The position numbers and the translations under genes are program-made. Shown in pieces: positions 16,614 to 25,452 of a DNA stretch of 47,652 bases. Location of the stretch: contig DAOPKN010000013.1 of assembly GCA_035391225.1 (NCBI GenBank), positions 1-47,652 of the forward strand, read 5' to 3'. A model generated the notes under the pieces. That model was not told the origin of the DNA. It did no database searches and saw nothing but the letters and a program-made list of their open reading frames with translations. Each line of letters opens with the position of its first letter. Within the stretch, counting starts at the first letter, position 1. The stretch comes from DAOPKN01 sp035391225 (GTDB lineage: Bacteria > Thermotogota > Thermotogae > MWEM01).

Positions 16614-16718
16614 AAAAACCAATCTGGTGGTTTTCCTTGTGCTCAAAGGGGTAGTAATACAGACGCATTTTCCCCCGCGCGAATTCCCCACCCCTTACTG
16701 GAAACGGTGCTGTTTATC

Positions 16719-16727
16719 TGATACAAT
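16719..16727 (+). promoter_or_regulatory. Extended -10 promoter for the mutA-mutB-meaB operon
   Basis: TGATACAAT, one mismatch from TGn-TATAAT, about 50 bases before the preferred mutA start. No -35 match. The 150 bases between the hfq terminator and this box hold nothing else recognised. Confidence 0.55.
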
Positions 16728-16777
16728 AGAAAAGGCGTTCCAAAGCTATGAAAACCAAAGAATCGAGGTTGGTGCCT

Positions 16778-18637
16778 ATGTCCGTGGAAAAAAAACCACT
16801 TGACCTGGAAGGTTTTTCCATTCCTTCTTTCCAGGATTGGAAAACCGCTGCCGAGAAGCTTCTCAAGGGCGTACCGTTTGAAAAGAAGCTGCTCACACCC
16901 ACACCCGAAGGCTTTTTCCTTCAACCCCTGTACACCGCGGGAGATACCCAAGACATTCCCCACTTGGGAAGCTACCCTGGATTCGAGCCATACCCACGGG
17001 GAGCCAGCGTGGAAGGGGCCGTTCTTTCCCCCTGGGTATTTTCCCAGGTCATGGACCCCGCAACCCCAGAAGAAGCTACCCTGCAAGTGAAGGAAGTCTC
17101 GAGTTGCCACCCGCTTCCCGTAGATCTGCCTCTTTCCACCCTTTCCCGTTTCTTGGAGCCCATTTCGCAAGCCCTTTCTCCTTTCTCTTCCCACCCCTTT
17201 TCCTGGAACGTTCGGCAGGTGTCTTCGTTACCCAGCGCACTAAAGACGTTGCAGCAAGTTTTCTCCGGGGCGGGAATGGACTTTTCCAAGGCGGAAGGCA
17301 CCCTGGACACAGATCCGTTGCACCACGTCGAGGAGCTTGCCACAACCTGGTCCCAGGTTCCACCCGGGTGGAAGACGCTGCTCTTTTCCGGCCAGGCCTG
17401 GCACTGGGCTGGGGCTTCCATCTCCCAGGGCCTTGCCTTCACCCTTTCCAGCGCAGTAGAAACCATAAACGAGCTTTTGGACAAGGGCTTCTCCCTGGAG
17501 TCCATCCTTCCCCGCGTGGCCTTCTCGTTCGAAATGGCTTCCCATTTCCTGCTGGAAGTTGCCGGGATTCGTGCCGCGCGCATGTTGTGGAGAAACATCG
17601 TAAAAGCCTATTCCAAGGATGCGGACGCGCGCATGTGGATCCATGCACAGACCTCTTCCTTCGTGCAAACACGCTTCGACCCCTACGTGAACATCCTGCG
17701 GGCAACCACGCAGGCCTTTTCCGCAGTGGCTGCGGGCGTACAAGCTCTCACCATTGTCCCCTTCGATGCGCTTTCCGGCAAAAGCACACCCCTTTCGCGA
17801 AGGGTGGCCAGAAACATCCATTTCATCCTCTGGCAGGAGGTGGGGGCCTCGATGCCCATCGACCCAGCGGGGGGATCGTATGCCATGGAAACGCTGAGCC
17901 AACAGTTGGCGCAAAAAAGCTGGGAACTCTTCGTGTCCATACAAGAAAAAGGAGGTATGCGCGCACTGCTGCAAAACGGCACTGTACAGCAATGGTGCAG
18001 GCAAAGCCTGGATGGTCGAAACCGGGAAATTGCCAAGCGCAAAAGCACCCTGGTCGGCACCAGCCATTACGTCGACCCGCAGGACAACGGCATGGATGTT
18101 GCCCCGGGAAACGTATCTGCCTGGCTTCTGGGAAACGGTTCCCTTCCAAACCTCGTTTCGCAGAGGTTGGCCCTACCCTTCGAGAAAATCCGCGAACAGT
18201 CAGCCCGCTTCGCGGAAAAATGGGGACGAAGACCCCGCGTGTTGCTGCTGAACATGGGGCCAATCTCGCAGCACAAGCTGAGGGCCGACTTTTCCCGGGG
18301 TTTCTTCACCCCAGGGGGGTTTGAAGTGATCGGCACGTCTCCGTTGGAATCTGTAGAAAATGCCCTGTTGGAAGCCACGCAAACTCCTTGCGAGGCCATG
18401 GTGATCTGTTCCACGGACGACACCTACCCGGGCATCGTTCCCGACCTGGTGCGGGGCATCCGGGAAAAGGGTGTCGATTCGCTGCTTCTCTTGGCGGGAC
18501 GCCTTTCCTCCGAGGACGATACCCGCTACCGGGAAGTGGGGTTGGACGGAAACATCTTCCTGGGGCAAGATTGCCCCTCCACTCTGCGCCGCGTGCTGCA
18601 CCACGCGGGTTTCTCCATGGAAGGAAGTGAGGAGTAA
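16778..18637 (+). CDS. mutA: Methylmalonyl-CoA mutase small (beta) subunit
   Basis: 619 residues. It has the overall mutase fold: a TIM-barrel region with VAFSFEMASHFLLEVAGIRAAR (about 250-271) and PIDPAGGSYAMETL (about 364-377), then a C-terminal B12-binding-like domain (about 483-615). Key B12 features are lost: where the large subunit has DGHDRG this one has ISQHKLR, and the Gly-rich nucleotide loop is degenerate. That is normal for the non-catalytic partner of heterodimeric mutases. With MutB it interconverts (R)-methylmalonyl-CoA and succinyl-CoA. The preferred start is ATG 16778 (MSVEKKPLD) with GAGGT eight bases upstream; ATG 16748 would add ten residues without a good ribosome site. 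mutB begins two bases after the stop. Confidence 0.9.
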   Translation: MSVEKKPLDLEGFSIPSFQDWKTAAEKLLKGVPFEKKLLTPTPEGFFLQPLYTAGDTQDIPHLGSYPGFEPYPRGASVEGAVLSPWVFSQVMDPATPEEATLQVKEVSSCHPLPVDLPLSTLSRFLEPISQALSPFSSHPFSWNVRQVSSLPSALKTLQQVFSGAGMDFSKAEGTLDTDPLHHVEELATTWSQVPPGWKTLLFSGQAWHWAGASISQGLAFTLSSAVETINELLDKGFSLESILPRVAFSFEMASHFLLEVAGIRAARMLWRNIVKAYSKDADARMWIHAQTSSFVQTRFDPYVNILRATTQAFSAVAAGVQALTIVPFDALSGKSTPLSRRVARNIHFILWQEVGASMPIDPAGGSYAMETLSQQLAQKSWELFVSIQEKGGMRALLQNGTVQQWCRQSLDGRNREIAKRKSTLVGTSHYVDPQDNGMDVAPGNVSAWLLGNGSLPNLVSQRLALPFEKIREQSARFAEKWGRRPRVLLLNMGPISQHKLRADFSRGFFTPGGFEVIGTSPLESVENALLEATQTPCEAMVICSTDDTYPGIVPDLVRGIREKGVDSLLLLAGRLSSEDDTRYREVGLDGNIFLGQDCPSTLRRVLHHAGFSMEGSEE

Positions 18638-18639
18638 CC

Positions 18640-20844
18640 ATGCAAAGAAAACCCGACTTCTCCACGGTTCCCCTGGATCTGTCCCCGAAAAATGCCGAAC
18701 GCGAAGCGTGGCAAAAAGCCTTCGAACAGGTTGCCGGCAACAAGGGATTGCATCCCACGCAAATACAACGAATGACCAACGAGAAAATCCCGGTGTACCC
18801 GCTTTACGATGGAACCCACATCGAACAGCTCCCCCACGTGGCTTTCACCGCAGGCCTTCCTCCCTTTCTCAGGGGACCGTATGCCACCATGTACGTCACC
18901 CGACCATGGACCATTCGACAGTATGCGGGCTTCTCCACGGCAGAAGAGAGCAACGCTTTCTACCGGAGAAACCTTGCTGCGGGGCAAAAAGGCCTGTCCG
19001 TTGCGTTCGACTTGGCAACCCATCGCGGGTACGATTCCGACCATCCCCGCGTCGTGGGCGACGTTGGCAAGGCAGGTGTTGCGGTGGACTCCATCCAGGA
19101 CATGAAAATCCTCTTCGATGGCATCCCCCTGGACAAGATGTCGGTCTCCATGACCATGAACGGCGCGGTGTTGCCCATCATGGCATTCTACATCGTGGCT
19201 GCCCAAGAGCAAGGGGTTTCCCTGGACCAGTTGGCGGGAACCATCCAGAACGACATTCTCAAGGAATACATGGTACGCAACACCTACATCTACCCCCCAG
19301 AAACCTCCATGCGCATCATCGCTGACATTTTCCGCTACACCTCGGAGAACATGCCCCGCTTCAACAGCATCAGCATTTCGGGCTACCACATGCAGGAAGC
19401 CGGAGCCAGCGCGGACATCGAACTTGGCTACACGCTCGCGGACGGCTACGAGTACGTGCAAACGGGGATCAAAGCGGGGATCGATATCGATGCCTTCGCC
19501 CCACGCCTTTCCTTCTTCTTCGGCATCGGCATGAACTTTTTCATGGAAATCGCTAAGCTGCGTGCGGCACGCGTTCTCTGGGCAACACTCATGAAAGAAT
19601 TCTCCCCCAAGAATCCCAAGTCCATGTCGCTGCGCACCCATTGCCAAACATCGGGTTGGAGCCTCACCGAGCAAGACCCCTACAACAACGTGGCGCGAAC
19701 GTGTATCGAGGCCCTCGCTGCCGCCTTTGGGCACACGCAATCGCTGCACACCAACGCCCTGGACGAAGCCATCGCCCTTCCCACCGACTTCTCCGCACGC
19801 ATCGCACGCAACACCCAGCTTTTCCTGCAAGAAGAAACGGGGATTTGCAGCACCATCGATCCGTGGGGGGGGAGCTACTACGTGGAATGGCTCACCGATC
19901 GCCTGATGAAAGCCGCATGGGAGCATATCGAGGAAATTCGCTCGCTGGGAGGCATGGCGCGGGCTATCGAAACGGGGGTACCCAAGATGCGCATTGAGGA
20001 AGCTGCGGCGAGGCGACAGGCGCAAATCGATTCTGGTAAGGAACACATCATCGGGGTAAACACCCTGCGCTTGGAAAAGGAGGACCCCCTGGAAATCTTG
20101 GAAGTGGACAACAGCGCGGTGCGGGAAGCGCAGCTGCACCGCCTGGAGGAATTGAAGAAAACCCGGGATGCGGAGCAAGTGAAAAAGGCCCTCGACGCGA
20201 TCACCCAAGCGGTGGAAAACGGGGAGGGAAACCTCTTGGCCCTTTCCGTGGAAGCTGCCCGGCAACGCGCCACGCTGGGGGAAATTTCCATGGCTATCGA
20301 GAAAGTGTGTGGGCGCCACCAGGCAATCATTCGATCTGTTTCCGGGGTGTACCGTTCGGAATTCTCCGATTCCACCCTCATCGAGAAGGTGCGCAGCATG
20401 GCCGACCGTTTCGAAGAAAAAGAAGGACGCCGGCCACGTATCCTTGTGGCGAAAATGGGACAGGACGGCCACGACAGGGGCGCAAAGGTGATTTCCACCG
20501 CACTGGCTGACCTGGGCTTTGACGTGGACATCGGCCCCTTGTTTCAAACTCCCGAAGAAACTGCAGCCCAAGCCGTGGAAAACGACGTGCACGTCGTGGG
20601 GATGAGCTCGCTTGCGGGTGGTCACAAGACGCTTCTGCCGGCTCTTGCACAAGAGTTGAAAAAACGTGATCGCGAAGACGTGTTGCTGGTGGCCGGTGGC
20701 GTTATCCCCGCCCAAGACTACGCTTTTCTGCGGGAGAACGGCGCTGCACTCATCTTTGGACCGGGAACGGTGGTGCCGGCAGCGGCGATCCAAATCTTGA
20801 AGATGCTGGCAACGCGGCTGGGAATCGGTTCCCTGGAAAAATGA
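18640..20844 (+). CDS. mutB: Methylmalonyl-CoA mutase large (alpha, catalytic) subunit
   Basis: 734 residues, the usual large-subunit length. The barrel domain shows YATMYVTRPWTIRQYAGF (about 86-103, with the substrate-contact Tyr and Arg), DLATHRGYDSDHPR and TSGWSLTEQDPYNN. The C-terminal B12 domain has the base-off signature DGHDRG with the cobalt-binding His611, followed by SSLAGGH and GGVIPAQD. All catalytic residues I can place are present, so it should be an active adenosylcobalamin enzyme. It begins directly after mutA, and its stop overlaps the meaB start in ATGA. No methylmalonyl-CoA epimerase or B12 synthesis gene is nearby. A very long open frame on the opposite strand here is a composition shadow. 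Confidence 0.96.
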   Translation: MQRKPDFSTVPLDLSPKNAEREAWQKAFEQVAGNKGLHPTQIQRMTNEKIPVYPLYDGTHIEQLPHVAFTAGLPPFLRGPYATMYVTRPWTIRQYAGFSTAEESNAFYRRNLAAGQKGLSVAFDLATHRGYDSDHPRVVGDVGKAGVAVDSIQDMKILFDGIPLDKMSVSMTMNGAVLPIMAFYIVAAQEQGVSLDQLAGTIQNDILKEYMVRNTYIYPPETSMRIIADIFRYTSENMPRFNSISISGYHMQEAGASADIELGYTLADGYEYVQTGIKAGIDIDAFAPRLSFFFGIGMNFFMEIAKLRAARVLWATLMKEFSPKNPKSMSLRTHCQTSGWSLTEQDPYNNVARTCIEALAAAFGHTQSLHTNALDEAIALPTDFSARIARNTQLFLQEETGICSTIDPWGGSYYVEWLTDRLMKAAWEHIEEIRSLGGMARAIETGVPKMRIEEAAARRQAQIDSGKEHIIGVNTLRLEKEDPLEILEVDNSAVREAQLHRLEELKKTRDAEQVKKALDAITQAVENGEGNLLALSVEAARQRATLGEISMAIEKVCGRHQAIIRSVSGVYRSEFSDSTLIEKVRSMADRFEEKEGRRPRILVAKMGQDGHDRGAKVISTALADLGFDVDIGPLFQTPEETAAQAVENDVHVVGMSSLAGGHKTLLPALAQELKKRDREDVLLVAGGVIPAQDYAFLRENGAALIFGPGTVVPAAAIQILKMLATRLGIGSLEK

Positions 20845-21950
20845 GCGGGGAAAAGCGACCAGAATGGGTACCCCAGAACGCCGGGAGCGCCTTTGCTTCC
20901 TGGGTGCGTTCCGGAGTGTCAGAGGTTGCCAACGCGAAAGAAGCACCACCTGGCCTTTCACATCCGCGACGCAAGGAGCTTTCGCTGCCTGATTTTCTCT
21001 CCGGCTTCGAGGCCGGGGACCGGGGAATACTCGCACGCGCCATCACCCTCGTGGAATCCAACCATCCCCGGCACGTGGAGCTGGCCCAGCAATTGATCCA
21101 GCACCTTCTTCCCCAAACGGGAGATTCCATCCGTGTGGGCATAACGGGCACGCCTGGTGCGGGAAAAAGCACGTTCATCGATGCGCTTGGCACGTTCCTC
21201 TGCGACAACGGGCACCAAGTTGCCGTGCTGGCCGTGGATCCCTCCAGTTCGCGTTCACGCGGAAGCATCCTGGGCGACAAGACGCGCATGGAACGCTTGT
21301 CGCGAAATCCTTCTGCGTATATTCGTCCTTCCCCTTCCGGAGGAATGCTCGGGGGTGTGGCACGCAAGAGCCGAGAAACCATTTTACTGTGCGAGGCTTT
21401 CGGCTTCGATGTCCTTTTGGTGGAAACGGTGGGGGTGGGCCAGAGCGAGATCACCGTACGCTCCATGGTGGATTTTTTCCTTCTCCTCACGCTTACCGGA
21501 GCGGGAGACGAACTCCAGGGAATCAAGCGCGGCGTGATGGAGTTGGCGGACATGGTGCTGGTGAATAAGGCCGACGGGGAAAACAGGCCCAGAGCGGAAC
21601 AAGCCGCGGCGGAGATGAACCGCGTGCTACATTTTCTCTCCCCCTCCACCCCGGGTTGGACCACGCGCAGTTTTCCCTGCTCTGCGCTTTCCGGAGAAGG
21701 CATTTCGCACTGCTGGGAAGTGATCCATCGCTTCGTAACCCTCACGCGGGAAAACGGCTTTTTTCCGGAACGGCGCCAGAAACAGCGGTTGGAGTGGGTG
21801 AATTCCACGATAGTGGAACTGCTGAAGATGGACTTTTTCAACCACCCCGCCGTGCGCGAGGATTTACCCCTTGTCCAGGAGAAGGTGATGCAGGGGAGCC
21901 TTTCGCCTTCGCAAGCGGTGAAGGAGCTCTTGAGCGTTTACACCAAGTAA
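20841..21950 (+). CDS. meaB: G-protein chaperone MeaB of methylmalonyl-CoA mutase
   Basis: 369 residues, slightly longer than usual because of about 45 N-terminal residues. The GTPase motifs are clear: the Walker A loop GTPGAGKST (about 102-110), DPSSSRSRGSILGDKTRM, VETVGVGQSE (G3 region) and NKAD (G4). These identify the MeaB/ArgK subgroup of SIMIBI GTPases. MeaB gates adenosylcobalamin loading and protects or reactivates the mutase. The four-base overlap with mutB indicates coupled translation. The hairpin element copy 2 begins seven bases after the stop. Confidence 0.95.
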   Translation: MSGEKRPEWVPQNAGSAFASWVRSGVSEVANAKEAPPGLSHPRRKELSLPDFLSGFEAGDRGILARAITLVESNHPRHVELAQQLIQHLLPQTGDSIRVGITGTPGAGKSTFIDALGTFLCDNGHQVAVLAVDPSSSRSRGSILGDKTRMERLSRNPSAYIRPSPSGGMLGGVARKSRETILLCEAFGFDVLLVETVGVGQSEITVRSMVDFFLLLTLTGAGDELQGIKRGVMELADMVLVNKADGENRPRAEQAAAEMNRVLHFLSPSTPGWTTRSFPCSALSGEGISHCWEVIHRFVTLTRENGFFPERRQKQRLEWVNSTIVELLKMDFFNHPAVREDLPLVQEKVMQGSLSPSQAVKELLSVYTK

Positions 21951-21956
21951 GAAAGG

Positions 21957-21983
21957 AAGCCGCACTGGGGTGCGGCGTACCCA
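21957..21983 (+). repeat. 27-base hairpin/pseudoknot element, copy 2
   Basis: Matches copy 1 (3306-3332) at 26 of 27 positions; the single change is T3328 to A21979, in the linker outside both helices. Stem GCCGCA/TGCGGC, loop CTGGGG, and CCCA (21980-21983) able to pair with the TGGG of the loop. It lies between the meaB stop and the pgm ribosome site. Confidence 0.7.
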
Positions 21984-22008
21984 AGCACGAAAAAAAGGAG
22001 GGATTTTG

Positions 22009-23715
22009 ATGTCAAAGCCCGAATACATGCATCGGTACGAGAACTGGTTGCAAAACCCGGGGATCGCGGAACCGTTCAAGCAAGAGTTGAGAGCCATCGC
22101 AGATGACCCGGACGAAATCCAGGATCGTTTCTACCAGGACCTTGCCTTTGGAACAGCAGGTTTGCGGGGAATCCTGGGCGCTGGAACCAACCGCATGAAT
22201 ACCTACATCGTGGGACGTGCAACCCGGGGGTTGGCGGAAGTGATCTGCGAGGAGGGGCAGCAGGCAAAGGACGCGGGCGTTGTTATCGCCTACGATTGCC
22301 GGCACCGTTCCGAAGAGTTCGCGAACAAGGCTGCACTCGTACTTGCCGCGGCAGGTGTGAAAACCTACCTTTTCGATAGCCTTCGACCCACCCCAGAACT
22401 TTCTTTTGCCGTGCGCCATCTCAAGGCCACGGCGGGGATCGTCGTTACAGCCAGCCACAACCCCAAGAATTACAACGGCTACAAGGTGTACTGGAAGGAA
22501 GGCTCGCAGATCCTCGAAGGCATCGCAAGCCGCATTACCGAAAAGATCCAGGCCATTTCCGATCCCACTTCCGTTCCGGTGCTGCGCGAAAGGGAAGCCC
22601 TGGAAAAGGGGCTTCTCGTGATGATCGGGGAAAAGATCGACGAGCTGTACATCAACAGCGTGCTGAACTTGGCACTATCGGATGACCTGGACCACCAGTT
22701 GCGCATCGTGTACACCCCTCTCAACGGAACCGGGAACATCCCCGTGCGCACCGTACTCAAGAAACGGGGATTCGAAAACGTGTTCGTGGTTCCGGAGCAG
22801 GAAAAACCCGATCCAGATTTCACAACGATCGAGTACCCCAACCCGGAAGATCTCCGAGCGTTCGAGTATGCCATTCGCTTGGGAAAAGAAAAACATGCAG
22901 ATCTGCTCATCGCCACGGACCCCGATTGCGATCGTCTTGCTGTAATGGTCAAGGATTCGAACGGTGCGTACCAACCCTTGAACGGAAACCAGACGGGCGC
23001 ACTTTTGATCGCGTACATCCTGTCACGACGGAGCGAAATGGGTCAAATCCCGGATAACGCCGTGATCGTGAAGTCCATCGTCACCGGTGACCTGGGAAAA
23101 GCCATTGCCCAGGGGTACGGGGTAGAGACAAAAGACGCACTCACCGGATTCAAGAACATCTGCGGCTTGGCGAACGAATACGAGCAATCGGGCGAACATA
23201 CCTTCCTCTTCGGGTACGAGGAAAGCATTGGATACGTTTACGGCACCGAGGTTCGCGACAAGGATGCTGTGAATGCGGCGATGATGCTCTCGGAGGCCGC
23301 AGCTTTCTACAAGAAGCGCGGAAAGACACTGCTGGATGTACTGCAAGAGCTTTTCCACGAACACGGGTTTTTCGGAGAAGCACCCTTCTCCTTGGTACTG
23401 GAGGGTTGGGAAGGACAGCAACGCATTGCCCGCATGATGGAGTTCTTTCGCCGTACCCAACCCCTGGAAATCCTCGCTGGGGAAAAACGCACACGCGTGA
23501 TCGATTTTCTCCACCAGAAAACCATCCCAGTACCCCCCACGAACGGTTTGAAATTCGAGTACAGCGATGGTTCCTGGTTTGCCCTGCGCCCCTCGGGTAC
23601 GGAACCCAAACTCAAAGTGTATCTCTACACCGTGAGTCCGAGCCTTTCCCAAACGCAAAAGAAGTTGAAACAAATGGATCAAGGAATTCGCGACGCTTTG
23701 GAAGCAGTAGAATAA
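22009..23715 (+). CDS. Phosphoglucomutase/phosphomannomutase (alpha-D-phosphohexomutase family)
   Basis: 568 residues with all four phosphohexomutase signatures: the phosphoserine loop TASHNPKNYNG (Ser149), the magnesium loop DPDCDR (about 304-309), the sugar-selectivity loop GYEESIGY (about 403-410) and the phosphate-binding RPSGTEPKLKVY near the C-terminus. The length and the GYEESIGY form fit the Bacillus PgcA / PGM2 branch, which acts on glucose-1/6-phosphate and sometimes on pentose phosphates. It would connect glycogen or cell-wall sugars to glycolysis. Start ATG 22009 with AAAAGGAGGG seven bases upstream. It is probably expressed from the mutA promoter by read-through, unless the hairpin element between meaB and pgm controls it. 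Confidence 0.92.
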   Translation: MSKPEYMHRYENWLQNPGIAEPFKQELRAIADDPDEIQDRFYQDLAFGTAGLRGILGAGTNRMNTYIVGRATRGLAEVICEEGQQAKDAGVVIAYDCRHRSEEFANKAALVLAAAGVKTYLFDSLRPTPELSFAVRHLKATAGIVVTASHNPKNYNGYKVYWKEGSQILEGIASRITEKIQAISDPTSVPVLREREALEKGLLVMIGEKIDELYINSVLNLALSDDLDHQLRIVYTPLNGTGNIPVRTVLKKRGFENVFVVPEQEKPDPDFTTIEYPNPEDLRAFEYAIRLGKEKHADLLIATDPDCDRLAVMVKDSNGAYQPLNGNQTGALLIAYILSRRSEMGQIPDNAVIVKSIVTGDLGKAIAQGYGVETKDALTGFKNICGLANEYEQSGEHTFLFGYEESIGYVYGTEVRDKDAVNAAMMLSEAAAFYKKRGKTLLDVLQELFHEHGFFGEAPFSLVLEGWEGQQRIARMMEFFRRTQPLEILAGEKRTRVIDFLHQKTIPVPPTNGLKFEYSDGSWFALRPSGTEPKLKVYLYTVSPSLSQTQKKLKQMDQGIRDALEAVE

Positions 23716-23800
23716 AGCTCTTTGGGTTTGCGTCAATTTTCTAGCAAAGCTTTTTCTTTGTTCGGTCTCTTGTATTTTCCGGTGAAAGGAGTGTGGTTGG

Positions 23801-23983
23801 ATGCACACACAACAATTGCGAAAGAAAATTATCCTCTGGGAAGACCAGTTGGAAGACCTGAAAAGAACCGGTAGCGCGACCGCTTTCTTTGAGCTGCGGA
23901 GCAAAATCGATGCTGCTCGGGCGAAGCTTCCGGAATACTTCCAACCCTTCTTTTGCATCGATCCAGACGGCTGCCAGGAATAG
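23801..23983 (+). CDS. Small helical protein of 60 residues, function unknown
   Basis: 60 residues, no signal peptide, helical and charged in its first 45 residues (LRKKIILWEDQLEDLKR, FELRSKIDAARAKLPEYF), ending with two Cys (FFCIDPDGCQE). AAAGGAGTG precedes the ATG by nine bases, which is the main reason for accepting it. It stands alone between pgm and the convergent propeller gene. A weak -10-like TGTATTTT lies about 35 bases upstream. I recognise no family. Confidence 0.5.
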   Translation: MHTQQLRKKIILWEDQLEDLKRTGSATAFFELRSKIDAARAKLPEYFQPFFCIDPDGCQE

Positions 23984-24057
23984 AAGTCCCACATAGTATG
24001 GAAAAAGCCCGGTAAACAAAGTGCAATTGGGTAGGGTCTCGGTGTTTCCCGCAATCC

Positions 24058-25374
24058 TTAGTTCGCGTTGAAATTGAAGAACCAGAAATCCTTGTACCTT
24101 CGTCCGTCGTCCCCCGCGATTTCCGGGCTGCCGTCGAACACACCCGCGGCCACGGTGTAGGAGTAGTTCTTCATCTGCACGATGCTTTCCGCACACTCGT
24201 TCTCCTTGGTGCCAAACGTCTTTTCCCAAACCAAGCGTCCCAAGCGGGTCACTTTCAACACCCAAACGTCCATTCCTCCATGGTTTTCGCTCACGTCTCC
24301 ATCATTGGAAGCCGTGTAACCCGCCAAAAGGAATTCCCGGCGATGGTTTTCCATCACCGAAAAGGCTTTCTCGTGCGAGGTGCCACCGAAAGTTTTTTCC
24401 CACTGCAAGTTCCCGTTGCGATCCAGCTTGACCAACCAGACATCCCAGCCTCCGTGGTTTTGTTTCACGTCGCCATCAGTTGAGCTTGTAACCCCGGTTA
24501 GGATGAAACCCTGGTCAGACGTTTGGCGAATGCAACGAGGTTCATCCCAGCCGCTTCCCCCGTATGTCTTGGACCAAAGGATTTCACCGTTCGTCGCAAG
24601 CTTCAGGATCCAAAAATCCCCGTTGCCATGGACTTCGTGACCCTCGAGGTCGCCGTTTCGGGAAAAGGTATACCCGGTGATTACCAGGTTCTTGTCCTTG
24701 GTTTCCACGACCGAGTACGCCATGTCATATCCCGAACCCCCGAAAACCTTCATCCATTGGAGATCACCTCGGAAATCGATCTTTCCCACGAGCCAATCTT
24801 TTTGCCCATGGTGTCCCTCGATATCCTTGGAATGGGTGAACCCCACGAAAACGAACCCACCATCGTAGGTTTGCACGATATCCCGAATGGAGTCGTTGTC
24901 ATTCCCTCCGAAGCTTTTCTCCCATTCCAACGTTCCGGAAGCACTCATCTTGATGATCCATGCGTCCCAAAGCCCCAAGGAATTCCCTTTATCTCCACCC
25001 ACGGAAATCGAAGAACCCGCCATGATGTATTCGGCATCCCTTGTTCGCTTGATCACGTAGGCTCGGTCATCACGGTACCCTCCGAAGTTTTGTAACCACT
25101 GGAGGTTTCCGGTCGCGTCCAACTTTAGTGCCACGAATTCTTCTCCCGTGTATGCGTTTTCCAAAAAATCCCTGCGTGACTCGCTAAAACCAGCTGCGAT
25201 CATGCCCCCGTCCGGAAGCACTTCCAGCCATCGTACCGTATCTTCCCCGCTTCCGCCCATTACGCGATCCCAGGTGGGAAAAACCATCTGGGAAAAAACC
25301 GAAACGGACAACAGCAAAACCAACCCAAGAACAAGTTTCTTCGTCGTCCAAGTTCCTCTTTTTGCCTTTTTCAT
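24058..25374 (-). CDS. Exported seven-bladed beta-propeller (SBBP-type repeats)
   Basis: 438 residues. The signal peptide is about residues 1-29 (hydrophobic VLGLVLLLSVSVFSQ). The rest is seven tandem repeats of about 50-60 residues, each ending in a strand like GNLQWEKTFGG and each containing an internal DxWxxK strand (DAWIIKM, DWLVGKI, DFWILKL, DVWLVKL, DVWVLKV). The repeat starts SGxDxAxSV are also conserved. Seven copies would close one propeller. Such proteins are cell-surface or periplasmic binding scaffolds; the ligand is unknown. ATG 25374 is preferred because GTGGAG lies just upstream; an in-frame GTG at 25389 has no ribosome site. No promoter fits between it and the terminator of the barrel gene, so expression may come from read-through. 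Confidence 0.82.
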   Translation of the reverse strand: MKKAKRGTWTTKKLVLGLVLLLSVSVFSQMVFPTWDRVMGGSGEDTVRWLEVLPDGGMIAAGFSESRRDFLENAYTGEEFVALKLDATGNLQWLQNFGGYRDDRAYVIKRTRDAEYIMAGSSISVGGDKGNSLGLWDAWIIKMSASGTLEWEKSFGGNDNDSIRDIVQTYDGGFVFVGFTHSKDIEGHHGQKDWLVGKIDFRGDLQWMKVFGGSGYDMAYSVVETKDKNLVITGYTFSRNGDLEGHEVHGNGDFWILKLATNGEILWSKTYGGSGWDEPRCIRQTSDQGFILTGVTSSTDGDVKQNHGGWDVWLVKLDRNGNLQWEKTFGGTSHEKAFSVMENHRREFLLAGYTASNDGDVSENHGGMDVWVLKVTRLGRLVWEKTFGTKENECAESIVQMKNYSYTVAAGVFDGSPEIAGDDGRRYKDFWFFNFNAN

Positions 25375-25407
25375 TCTTTTCAACTCCACATTCCGACAAG
25401 GATAAAA

Positions 25408-25432
25408 AAACCCCGCCTTTTGGGCGGGGTTT
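25408..25432 (-). terminator. Rho-independent terminator of the barrel protein gene
   Basis: AAACCCCGCC (25408-25417) and GGCGGGGTTT (25423-25432) form a ten-base perfect stem with a five-base loop. On the minus strand it is followed by a run of seven T. It lies 20 bases past the barrel protein stop. Confidence 0.85.
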
Positions 25433-25452
25433 GTATTGCATCGTGTATCAAA

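Noticed and set aside
18526..21036. Open frame of 836 codons on the minus strand opposite mutA/mutB/meaB
   Set aside because: It lies across conserved, complete mutase and MeaB sequence, has no motif or ribosome site, and is explained by the G/C-rich third positions of the real genes.
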